From NCBI GenBank assembly GCA_021904315.1, contig CM038910.1:5518001-5582000 (forward strand): DNA of 64,000 bases, written 5' to 3'. This stretch comes from Sphagnum magellanicum. Its lineage: Eukaryota; Streptophyta; Sphagnopsida; Sphagnales; Sphagnaceae. Of the stretch, positions 38,284 through 49,400 are shown in pieces. Numbering within the stretch: position 1 is the first letter of the stretch; each line of letters begins with the position of its first letter. The notes beneath the pieces are model-generated. The model worked only from the letters and a program-made list of their open reading frames with translations, was not told where the DNA came from and searched no databases. The position numbers and the translations under genes are program-made.

Positions 38284-40314
38284 TTCCTTGTTCTTTTTCT
38301 ACATTCGATTATGTTTGTTTGTTGCAGGTTCAGGTGTTTGATGTTTCGAGATTCAATGGAGTGGTGTTGCTAAGTTGGTTTTGATGATGGAGCGGTTTCC
38401 AAGCTACATTTGTTATTGCTCTTGGATATGGTGAGGGAAGATCATGGTTGGTGGGAGAGATTTTGAGGGTGTGGATGTTGAAGGTTTTGGATTCTATAAG
38501 TTGGAGATCTTTGTGTGATGAGGCAAACAATGGATGCAATGATCTAAGTTCTTCTTCTTTTTTAGTGAGAGTGATTGTGCATTTTTTAGTCTTGATCTTA
38601 TTGTGTGAATAGTTGAGGAAGAATGCTCCATTGTTGGTTTTCAACCTTTTTCCCTCAAACAAATATTCCGTTGTGCTATGTGCTTTAGGGAAAGAATAGA
38701 AGACTTGGTATTAGGATTTAGGGACCATTCCAATGGAAGTGATGAATGAGTCTAGAGATCTTATGAGTGGTCGCAATGGCATGTTCAATCTATTGTGAAT
38801 ATAGGGATCTTGGGAGAAACTGTCTAATGGGTTGAATGTGGAAGAGAGTACCTATGTTGTTGTTGCCACTCCGGGGAATTGAGGTGTTAAGAATGTTTTG
38901 TGCCTTATTCTTCTCTGTCCAACTTTCAAAGGGAGAGATCAGTTGGAAATCGAGATTTTGTTGTTTAGTGTTGAGCTACCACACTAAAACTAGTTGGGTT
39001 TAGAGAGGAGATCATAAGCAAACTAATCCCTTGAGGTGCATAGTCTCATGTTGCATTACTAGGAGTTGTAAGATTCAAGGCTTAGGAAGTAGAGATGTTG
39101 GAAACTTTCCACTAATTTGAGGTGATTATGTGTTCATTATGTTAAAATGTTTTGCTTTCATAAGGGAGTGTCATAGCTAAGACACCACTCCCCCTTTTTT
39201 TTGGCAACAAGCCCGTCTCAAAATTGCGACGGTTTGTGCTTTTTGTAATGTTGTAATGTTATCCATATATATATATAAATATACTTTGTGCAAAATTGTG
39301 TCGTGGACCATTTTGTGTTTAAAAATTTTCTTTTGGTTAAACTAGTACTCTAAAAAAAAGCCAATCTTGATGGGCAACTACCTCAACTACTTTAAAGCAG
39401 GAAATTTGTGAGGAAAATGAAATGTACAATTCTCTTCTCAAAGGTATCAACCCAACTTCCAAGTATGAAACCAATTGACTTATTATTTGTATACACAACA
39501 AACCCAAAATGTACTTAAAAACCTGTTCCTGTTTTGCCTTTCTTATTTAGCACAATTGTGGGGGCTGAATTTTGGTGATCTTGAGCATTCATTGCATGAA
39601 GGAGGCATTATATGTGTAACCTACCTTTACACATATATAATGCCTCTAAGGCCCCCCTTGAAAGCTAGACTTTACTGCTTTAAACTAGTGTAAATAGGTT
39701 TTGAAAGAAGTGTAAGGATTTTAGGACCCCTTGTGTATAGGGAGATTACGTTCGTAATGCCCTCATGATTCACGAACTTTTATAGACATTTTTGCTAGGC
39801 AAGATTAGGTAGTCATTACTAGCTCAACTTTGCATGATGTTAGTGTCAATTTTAATACAAATCGATGATTAAAAAGGGCGCTTAAAATGTAGACTGATAA
39901 TTAAAGATTGATTACGGTTTGGAATAAGCCCTAGAAGAACCCATTAGCACCGCATGGAATGGCAGCTTGTACTAAAGAGTTGGGCATGTTACGAGGTGGA
40001 ATGGGCTGTTCCATAATACATAACATTTTGTTTAAAAGACCTAAAAATTGATATTCCTAAAATTGATATCCGTGTGATATAGATCCCTTTTTGGCAAAAC
40101 AATGCTGGAAATGATCTGGGGCGCCCAATTTGATCACCGTCCATGCACAATGAGCCCATTTGAATCATTTTTGTTTTTTGGGGCAAAATTTTGCCAAATT
40201 TCAACCTGAAAAATATGGTTTCAACCTATATAGAAAGGATTTTTTCATGGAAAAAAAATGACCCGAATTCGCAAGATTCCAAATAAATAAATAAATATTC
40301 CATATTTTTATAAT
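38284..40314. other. Non-coding; possible decayed retroelement
   Basis: From about 38,330 to 39,300 the DNA is richer in G on the plus strand than its flanks and ends with CGTCTCAAAATTGCGACGG, a TTTTTGTAATGTTGTAATG stretch and an AT repeat (TATATATATATAAAT). That layout is reminiscent of the tail of a LINE-type element, but no reverse transcriptase motif was found. A 110-codon minus-strand frame in it is not convincing. Confidence 0.3.
39601..39647. repeat. Short inverted repeat (hairpin), 17-19 bp arms
   Basis: AGGCATTATATGTGTAA at 39603-39619 pairs with TTACACATATATAATGCCT at 39627-39645. There is a two-base bulge, a seven-base loop and two more outer base pairs. Seen directly; function unknown. 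Confidence 0.75.
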
Positions 40315-40445
40315 AAGTTCCAGTAGGTAGCCAATAATATATAAGGATATTCCAGTTTGTTTCTACTTTTGTATCTAATCTGTAGCCAAATCTGGCTAAA
40401 TCACCTTATTGATAATTGCCACTCCACCTACATCACAAAATTGGT
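40315..40445 (+). repeat. Dispersed GTAGCCAA repeat near GLX2 promoter
   Basis: AGTTCCAGTAGGTAGCCAA ... TAGCCAAATCTGGCTAAATC ... GATAATTGCCACTCC ... ATCACAAAATTG follows the same word order as 2446-2570. It lies about 360-490 bases upstream of the GLX2 start codon and so could influence that promoter; this is inference. Confidence 0.6.
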
Positions 40446-40801
40446 AAAAGAAAAAAAAAAACCCTGAAAATTTGAATCCAAACATTCAAGGTAATTTTGC
40501 CAGTTTGGATCCATTAATTAGATTGCCATTTATAGGTGGATAAAGCCACAAAGAAGGTACTAATTCTGTAACTAATTAGGTACAAAATTAGTTAATTAGG
40601 TGATAAGGTACTAATTTTGTAACTAACTATTGGGGTTAAGCTAATCTGAGTGGTGGTTTCTGGGTCAGCCCCGGTTATGCAACCCAACACACAGCAGCGC
40701 CTTGGAACGCCATATCCGCCATAGCCACGCTGCTCCAGCAAGCAAGCAAGCAAAGCAAGGAGAGAATCGGCAGATCAAGGCACACAGGGAGCTGTGGCAT
40801 C

Positions 40802-43800
40802 ATGCGGATCGTGCCAGTGCCATGCCTGGAAGATAACTATTCGTATCTGTGAGCTTTTCTCATCACTCTTTTGTTGCTGCTGTTTCCCCAATTTGCCATC
40901 GTTTTTGCATGTGTTGTTCTTTCTTGCTGTGTTTTCTTGTATGTGTACTTGTGGGTGTTGGGCACACATAGGTTTTAGTTTTTTAGGAGGACGCTTTTGT
41001 AATATGTATATTTGGGAACAAGTCAATAGTTTTCAGCGGTCTTTTTTTATTTTCGGAATCTTCTTTATCAAGGGTTCAAGAATGAGGTTCAAAAGAAGTT
41101 CCATTGTTTTTTTGTTTTTCGTTTGAAATGATGAAACTTCGGTTTTTTTTCTTTTCCTATTTGAGGATTTTCGTGTGTGAAGGGATTCTTTGGGTACCAT
41201 GATTGAGAACTGTATCACTGCATCTGATGTGTGTCAAATGGTTCCTTGACATACTAGGGTTGTGTTTTCTACATGGTCGTGCTAGATTATGTACCAGATT
41301 TTAATTTGCAAGATTGGTGGGTTTTTTTAATCGGATGGCAAAGTCTCACATCTAACCCTGTTGGTTTTCTCCTTATAGATCATTCAAGACTGGGGCTGTA
41401 GTGATGTGTTTTTATGTTGGTGAGTTCTTTTAGATTGCAAGATTTTACTAGTTGAATCTTCAAGTTGAGAACAAGGTTTGGTGTGTTGGTGTGAAGTTTG
41501 CTAGTTGAACTTTCAAGCATGAATGATTCAAGATTGTGACATGTCTCAAAAATTAGGTTTCTTAGGCCATTTGGTGTGCTTGATTTGGCTTTTAGGTTGC
41601 AAGATTGTGTGTATGTCCTGACAAGGAGCTTTCTTGTCATTTGTGGTATCCTATGTTGTTGGGTTTTATCAGGGTTTCTCAATTTTCCCAAAGAAATTAA
41701 AATCTTTGAGGTGCAGGGATTGAATTTTCCTTGACTCTTGTTTTGGGATGCTGCTACCAGGATTATTGATGAAGAAACTGGAGATGCGGCGGCAGTTGAT
41801 CCAGTGTGGCCAGAGCAGGTCTTGCAGGCTGCCCAGCTGGAAGGTGCCAATGTGAAGGCAGTTCTTACTACACATCATCACTGGTTAGCTTGGTCACATT
41901 CTCTCTTTCATGTGTTTCTTGATCTGCCAATGGTGTCAAGAAAATCTGTTGGCTCTTTTCTTGCCAGAATCCACCACTAGGAGGATACCAAAAATCTGTA
42001 CAATAGCTGTAGACAAAGCATTTGGCACAGTTCTTAACCTAATAACATGGTGGTCTGGACAGGGACCATGCTGGAGGCAACAATGGTATGAAGAAACTGC
42101 TTAAGGATGTGAAAGTATATGGAGGTGTGAAGGACAAAGTGGAGGGATGCACACATCCAGTACAGCATCATGATGAGTTTCCAATAAGTTCCAGCATCCG
42201 GGTTAAAGCACTGGAGACTTCTTGGTATGTTAGCTTCTTTCCTTGGAGCCTGCATAATGGTTTGTCCCTTTACAGCACGGGTGTTTGTGGTCTAATCTTT
42301 TTCAGGTCTCACTTGCAATTTGACAGTTTGGTGTGGATGTATGCAGTCATACTAAGGGGCACATCAGCTACTTTGTAACCAGCTCTGATCCTGATGACAA
42401 GCCTGTTGTGTTCACTGGTGACACACTGGTATATTTTTGATTGCATATATCACTCAATGTTACAGTGAAATGTCATCACTCATCACATTTGCCCCACTTC
42501 TGTGTGAATAATGCTGGAAATTGTTTGGGATTGGAGAACAGACTTTAGTCAGATGGGTTGGTTATCAAAATGGGCCTTCATTGGAAATGTTGAAGTTCAT
42601 ATATCCACAGGCATCATTCTCCTGGGTTCTGGAGAGAAACAAAGGGGATCAGGGTAAGGAGGGTGAGCAATGTTTTCTGACTGCCAGGTTTTTCTGGATC
42701 TTCCCCTGTGCATATTTGCTCATAGTGCATGATGTTTGTTTTCTATGTCCACAGTTTATAGGGGGTTGTGGCAGATTCTTTGAAGGAACACCAGACCAGA
42801 TGTACGAATCACTGTGTGTGACTCTTGCTTCATTGCCACCTGATACTCGTGTATACTGTGGGCATGAGGTACATTCAATCACATTTCTGGATCCTGAAAT
42901 GTGTTTGTAAACATTAACCTTGTGTTCAGTTATTTTCCAGACGCTCATACCTTGAACTTAGAAGCTTTAGTAATAAGAATTTTTTGTGAATTGAACATGT
43001 GCAAACCTCTTATACCATTTCCACTGATAATGAGGCTTATGTTTGTGAATCTGATTCTAATGGGTCTCTTCTGATCAAGTCTACAGAGGTGCATAGGTCA
43101 TGATGTCAAAGTGCTTGTTGTGTCATCCAGGACAAGAGCTTTGTGAACACATTGTGGAAGCTATGATAGGAATGCGGATAGATCAGCTTTCCCTCTTTGT
43201 GCAACATGCACGAGTTTTTCTTAAATGCTGGTCTTTTTTTTGTCACAGTATACCCAGAAGAACCTTGAGTTTGCACTCACTGTAGATCCAAAGAATGAGG
43301 TACTTGTCAAGAAGATGACATGGGTGCAACAGCAACGCAAAGACAAAAAAGCAACGGTGCCATCAACAATTGGAGATGAGCTGGAATTCAATCCCTTCAT
43401 GAGGGTGGACAAGGAGTCACTACAGGTCACTGGTTTCTCTAAATATTTTCCTGCTGAACTTTTGTGGAGTTCTCTGTCTTTAGCAAAGAACTAAATCAGA
43501 GGCACTGCTAGACTCAATGATGGACCATTTGTTAAGCAACAGAACAGTCATCTCTCTTTCCAATCTGTTCCAACATGAAGGCTTTTGCAGGTTATCTTCA
43601 TCTGTGACCCCTGCTGTAGACTGCTCAAATGCTTGTTTGCTGGGACTCAAGACCCTGGGCATGGATTAGATGCTGTCTGACATCAATCCCCGAGTCCGCC
43701 ATCTCTGTTAATAGTTCTTGTGGTTTGTGTCCATGCGCAGGCTGCTACAGGCAAAGAATCACCAATTGACGTTATGGCAGCCTTGCGGCACATGAAGGAC

Positions 43801-43818
43801 AATTTCAAAGGGCGTTGA
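40802..43818 (+). CDS. GLX2: Glyoxalase II, cytosolic hydroxyacylglutathione hydrolase, seven exons
   Basis: Hydrolyses S-lactoylglutathione to D-lactate and glutathione, the second step of methylglyoxal detoxification. Exons (all GT-AG, phases agree): 40802-40848, 41761-41883, 42063-42224, 42347-42428, 42755-42868, 43249-43425, 43741-43818; 260 residues, near the usual plant cytosolic length. The start ATG opens [15 protein letters not shown], the conserved beta-lactamase-fold beginning, with no transit peptide. Metal ligands: H54, H56, D58, H59 (THHHWDHAGG across the exon 2/3 joint), H112 in CHTKGH, D136 in FTGDTL, H175 in YCGHE. The C-terminus has NPFMRVDKE and a final SPID...MKDNFKGR. Odd: the residues before C111 read ETS where HTP is usual. 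A decayed copy of its last two exons lies near 54.4-55.0 kb. Longer frames called in its introns are not coding. Confidence 0.95.
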
Positions 43819-44870
43819 AGCTTCTCATCTTATTGAAAGGAATCAGAGGTTGTGCTCTAGCAGTAATGTTTTTGGAATGAAAGTGCATCTGGATTTTCTT
43901 GTCCAACCAGCCACTGTTCCTAAGGTATGCATCCTCTGTGTATATCTGTGTAAAGTGAGAGTTGACTTACAGAGGGCCACTGCTGTTTACATCTTCAAAT
44001 GAGGTGAAATCAGGATTCTCTCTGAGAAAAAATTCCCATCTCCTTGTCTCTGTGTATCTGAGGTCTATGCCCACAAGGCTATGGAAGGCAGAAACTGTTG
44101 AGGACAGTCTCTTGTATCAGACACTCACTAACTGCTGAGGAGGATCTTGTACCATGTTGGATTGCAAGTTCTTGAGGTATGTAGTATCCATGTGTGATAA
44201 ATGCTATTGCATTCTTAGTTGGCCTGAAATAAAATTGCTTGAATGTCTCATTACAAGTCATCCTGCTTGTGTGTGGATGTTATGAAGTTGAAGTGCGAAC
44301 TGCAAATGTCAAGTTTATCTCTAATAAATCTGACAACTTTTGCCTGATGATTTTTTATTGAGCCCAATCTGCTATGATGGCGAGCTTTCAGGAGTATGCT
44401 CCACATCCATCTGGTGTGTGCAGATCAATGCAGACTATAATCTAGTTTCGTGATATTGTAAATGTGGATTGGAAACTGGTGTAGCAAATACAGGCATGCA
44501 TGTGAATTGATCACTGCTAAGAGTTATGTGCCACCCCTGCAATCCTGAGCTAGGAAAGAAGTTTTTCCAATTTCAAGCAGCTAGACATCTATTAAGAAGC
44601 TGTTTTTGCCTATATGGAGAATGTCCTAGGGATGCACTATTACTTCACTTGAAGGATTTAATTTGTTTTTTCGATGAGTTCCTTGTAGCCTAGTGGTGAG
44701 ATGTTATGAGGCACACAGACACTTGTTGGGAGAGGGCCACTTGAATCAGAATCAGCCAGCCCTTCAACTGTTGCAGATGTATTGTTCTTGTACATATAAG
44801 AGATACACGCAGCATGTGAATTGCAAGGTTGACAACACTGAGATCTGCAAGGAGCCAGTAAAAATGAGCC
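43819..44870. other. GLX2 3' flank, no further gene
   Basis: Probably includes the GLX2 3' untranslated region. The whole stretch is present again, diverged, at about 55026-56100. AATAAA words near 44,229 and 44,321 are possible polyadenylation signals. Confidence 0.5.
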
Positions 44871-45208
44871 TTATGGCTTTTGTTCAGATCATTCCCTATC
44901 CAGCTGCTATTTGAGTTGAGTGTGAGCGTAGTAAAGAATTGAAGCTGTCCACTGCCACAGTGCTTAACTAGAAGGTGAATAAATCTTATGGCTTTTGTTC
45001 AGATCATTCCCTATCCGGCTGCCATTTGAGTTGAGTGTTAGCGTAGTAAGGAATTGAAGCTGTCCACTGCCATAGTGCTTAACTAGAAGGTGAATAAATC
45101 TTATGGCTTTTGTTCAGATCATTCCCTATCCAGCTGCCATTTGACTCTGGTGTTAATGTAGTAAAGAATTGAAGCTGTCCACTGCCACAGTGCTTAACTA
45201 GAAGGTGG
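44871..45208. repeat. Tandem array, unit about 114 bp, three copies
   Basis: Each unit has TTATGGCTTTTGTTCAGATC, ATTCCCTATCC(A/G)GCTGC, ATTTGA, TAGTAA(A/G)GAATTGAAGC, TGTCCACTGCC and AGTGCTTAACTAGAAGG. The paralogous segment at about 56100-56220 has only one unit, so the array expanded in this copy after the segmental duplication, or collapsed in the other. No coding role. Confidence 0.88.
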
Positions 45209-46481
45209 CTACACATTGAGCCAGGAGTGTAGTTCAAGAACTCTGTCTGCCCAACAGAGCTGAACACCTGAAGACAAATCAAAAGTTGAGATGGGAGCTG
45301 TGCTGATTTATCTATAGATGCCTGTTAACACATACTGGTGCAGGAGCCAAAATTATGAACAGGGACAAATGCCCCTTGAGAGATACCTTCCAAGATTGGG
45401 CAACAAGGAGAAGGTGCATATCAACCAGAGAAGAAACCAGGATGAGCACAAATGAGGAACATGCCAGAAGGTGTGCTACAGCAGCTGGCCAGAGCACAAT
45501 TTTGACAAGCTCTGCTCTGAGAATTAAGTGCGTCTGTGGCTTTTAAGGTTAGGCCTTACAGCTGTGAGCTCCATATCTGAGCTACTCACACCAATAAGGA
45601 TCTGAAGCACCCATTAGTGCATTTCACAACCAGGATCTAATCAAGCTTGTCTTCTATTCATATCCTTCCAATTAGTCAGGTGCTTAGTCCAAAATGTAGG
45701 TACTCTACCAGGCATGGCAATGGCTTCCAATATGAGAATTTAGAACTCTCCATATAGGTGTGCAAATGAAATGTGGTTTAAAATCCAGTGTTGGGTGGGC
45801 ATTTGATGTTTTTTAATAAACACCAATTGCAGGTAGTTGAGAAATTCAGACGCAAGGAGCGGGTTCTGGGGATTTGAAGAAATCAGAACCAAACAACCAC
45901 GGTTCTGGGTATGTGAAAAAAATCAGAATGAAAGAACCACTGGTTTTGGTTATTTCAAAAACCTCAAAGAGCTGCAGGGTTTCATGAAAGAACCGGAAAA
46001 GAAGTGATGGTTTGTGGGCAATTATTTGACTTTGTGAAAGAATGAGGAAGGTGGTATATATCACAGCAGGGTATTTGATTTTTGAAGGCCAGCAAAAAAA
46101 TCACCCTCTCCAGACCCCACATTTTAGACCCCACTTGCAAAGCAGTAGGGGCCCTGCTGCGGAAATCCCGTTCCTCCACTCGTTTTAGACTCCAAGCGGC
46201 GTATAGTTTTCGTCGGTCAGCTGAATTGTTGACTTTGGGTCTGTCGGAGCCACCGTCTTTCTCCCCCATCTTCTGCCAAGCCTTTATGTTGTCACATCAT
46301 CCCACCTTGTGTGAGAGTGATCGAGACTAATTTTATCGGCTGTCAAGCATTTGCGCTCTTGACAAACTTTGATCCTCAATACTTGCTTGCAGGTTCAGTC
46401 TAGGCGGGATTGGATTAGTTTCGTCAGGTCGTCGGGGATCAGCTGCTCTAAGCTGAAGGCGTGCCAGCCGATTGCGCGATC
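45209..46481. other. Intergenic and 5' flank of the hydrolase-like gene
   Basis: Between 45862 and 45965 an imperfect 45-bp repeat recurs two to three times (GGTTCTGGG ... AAATCAGAA ... AAC(C)AC). From about 46,090 the GC content rises, with pyrimidine-rich words (TCTTTCTCCCCCATC) and conservation with 56,930-57,170, marking the probable promoter and 5' untranslated region of the gene starting at 46482. No TATA box is obvious. Confidence 0.5.
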
Positions 46482-49400
46482 ATGAGCCTTCAGGTGAGTT
46501 CTGGCTCCATTTTGCAAAGTGTTTTTTTTGTGACTTTGGGATTGTTGAACAAGTCCATGTGGAGTTCTTATTCATCCATGCGATCTTCGGTGTGGAGATT
46601 TTCAACAGGTCGTCAACTAATGAGTTCAGTTCTCCTACACGGCCAAGATGGGCTCTCGTTGTTTCCGACAGTTTTAGGGCTTTCGCATAGTTATTTGTAG
46701 TGTTAGGAAGATGAGCTGAGTTGATGATCTCATTTGGCAAAGCTTTGTGTTTTTGGTTGCAGATCATCCCGGTGATCACACGACTATGGCCGCCAGAAGG
46801 CGACAACAGGGTCACAAACATGGACGTCGTGTTCTTCAGCGACTTGGAAGATGTGGGGACTGCACCAAGGTCCTGGAATCACGGGGAGACATGGGTGCAG
46901 AAAGGGCATCCAGAGGTGTGTTGGCCCCGACAATGGCTACCGGAAGACCTCGGCAGCAATGTGCGAATTTTTGAAATTCGACCTTTTTATTTTGTCGTGT
47001 TAACCAGGGTTCTCGACCCCAGCGTCGGAGCACCAGCGTTGCGACAATTGGACAGGGTTGCCAGAGACTGGTAAGTGGTTGTGTGTTGTTTGTGCAAATG
47101 TAATGAATTTGGGTGCAAGTTAATTTGAGTAGCATAGAAGATTGGGTTAGACTTATTCCAAAAGGGGTGCACCCAGTTTGTAGCCTAAACCCCAAAGCAA
47201 TCCACCCCTCATGGCAAAATACCGGGGGGAGGAGAGGGGGAGGGGAGGGGAGGGGGGGGGGGGGGGGGGGGGGGTGGGTTTGGGTAGTAACCAGTCGAGC
47301 ATCCAAAATGCATTTCAAGACTTCCCAAATTTTCCCATGCCTTGCTTCTGAAAGATGTGATGTGATAAGAATTACGCCTTTTGTTTCTACACAACTTGTC
47401 ACTTCCAAATGGGTCATGGATGATAATGATGCTTGAAAGGTGACATTTTTTTTCTTACATCTTTTTTGGTGTGTCATGCTTCTTTTAGTCTTTACAAATT
47501 GCGCAAGGAATTTTCTATTGAATACGAACAAGATGGACAAGGGCGCCCATTGGTGTTCGTGGGACATGGTTATGGAGGCGTGGTGCTCAAACAAGTATTG
47601 GTTGAGCTTCATCATCCATCATGTGATTATCAAGACTTACGAAGACTTATCCATAAAACACTATGTGGCATAGTGTTTTATGGTGGAACCAACACAAAGC
47701 TCACAAACAAACATGGTCCGATGTTAATGGAGAATAAAGGTCGGTCTGTGAAAAACGTAAGCAGCTTGAAGTTTGAAAGTTTCAAGGATCGCTTGGTGTC
47801 TGAAAGTGTTGAAGATCGGTTGTCGAAGTTGTCTGAACACTTTGGAGCTGCCTTGGATTGGAGGAAGGTCAAAGTGTGTGTTGTTAATAAGAATAAGTCA
47901 TTTTTGCAGGTTTGTATTTTTTATCCATACTCCAATTAGTTGCTTATGATATGATGGGTACTTTGTAAGATCAATAGATATTATTGCAAAGGAACCTTGA
48001 GGTTGAAGAGTGAGCTACATTTCAAATTAGTCCATCAATAGCCTTTCATCATAAACTTGGTGGCCACACCAATTGATTAGGATGCCCTCTCCAATTTAAA
48101 CCTTCCACTTTTGGAAGGTGTTGCCCCTTACTTGATATAAGTTTTCTTTTGTCTTTCAAAAAAACCATTCCAAAGTATCCTAAGCACAATCCCTTTAGGA
48201 CCTTTGATTGCTCATTCTAGATAAAACTTTCATTTGAAAATTATTTTCTTTTTCACGAGTGTGATGTATTTATTTGGAGACTAAGGATTGTGCATTTTGC
48301 TATTTATATCTCACTATGATGGTCAAAAATGCCTTGTGGTGTAGCAAGTATCCTTGTTGGAGGTTATAATTGTTGACTAATAGGTTGGGTTTGTGTGTTT
48401 AGTTACCATTTTGTCCCCACTTCATTAGGCTATTTTGGAAAGCTTACATGTATTTGCAATTAATTTAATATTTTAGTCAAATAATTAGTTAGTTGGGAGG
48501 ATATTATATTGGCAAGCATTGTGCTTGAAGTTGTATTGACGAAATGATGTGTAGCATCTCCAACAATGTCCAATGCAAGGAGTAATTGGTGAGTTAGCCT
48601 ATTTCTTAATAGGTGAATGTGGTTTGCTTCAGAAAATCAAGGATTATTTTGATTTGGAACGTCAGTTTATTAATGTCATGGATAGTAATGACATTTGCAC
48701 ACCTACTTCCAAGGAAGACCCAAGTTATTGTACAATACTGGAGTTCCTACAACAATTTTTACCAAAGGGTCTACATCAAACAATTGATGACAAGAAGGTG
48801 ATGATCTTTCCACATCAAACTTTGAACTCATAATCCAACTTCATGCTATTTTACACATGCTTATTAACATCCTTTATATGTTTATGACATAAATTTAGTA
48901 CTTGAATTATATGCCACATTAGCCAACCAAATCTATGTGTTCTAGCTTTGACATAAATATGTGCACAGGGTCAAGAAGTTCGACTCAGATTGAGTGAAAC
49001 AAAAGATAAAGAGGCATTGGGAGACATGGAAATTGCTAGCACATCAACAAGAAAAAACAGGTACTGAAAGTTCATGACTTGATTTTGTTACACAATGTCA
49101 AGTTGTTAGATGATGAAAAAAACATCCAAGTCATTGCACATTTATTTGATCAAGTCAACATGTGTGTGATATTTTGCATTAGTTGCCAGCTTTATTTAAA
49201 CATTTAATTAAGTTCACTTTTTTAGTGTTATGTAGAAACATTCCATATTTGAATATAACAAATGAAATTTGTGCTTGTATTGGGTTTCATTGTATTCTCT
49301 TTAATTTGTAACTAATCTTCTATGTACATCATGTTGGGTAAAATAGGGACAAAGCAATGGATGAAAGACAATGTGTTGTCCAAGATGTTGTTTGCAATGT

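Noticed and set aside
38330-38662. 110-codon minus-strand frame
   Set aside because: No domain, and it lies in a G-rich plus-strand stretch that looks like degraded repeat; no splice partners seen.
42521-42910. 129-codon plus-strand frame
   Set aside because: Only 42755-42868 of it is GLX2 exon 5; the rest is intron read-through.
43485-43560. Extra GLX2 exon after a TTTAG acceptor
   Set aside because: The frame adds residues not seen in the family and exon 6 to exon 7 already joins in phase to a normal C-terminus.
46836-47615. 259-codon open frame on the minus strand
   Set aside because: It is antisense to exons 2 and 3 of the hydrolase-like gene and crosses the G-run as poly-Pro; the plus strand has consistent splice phases and a recognisable fold.
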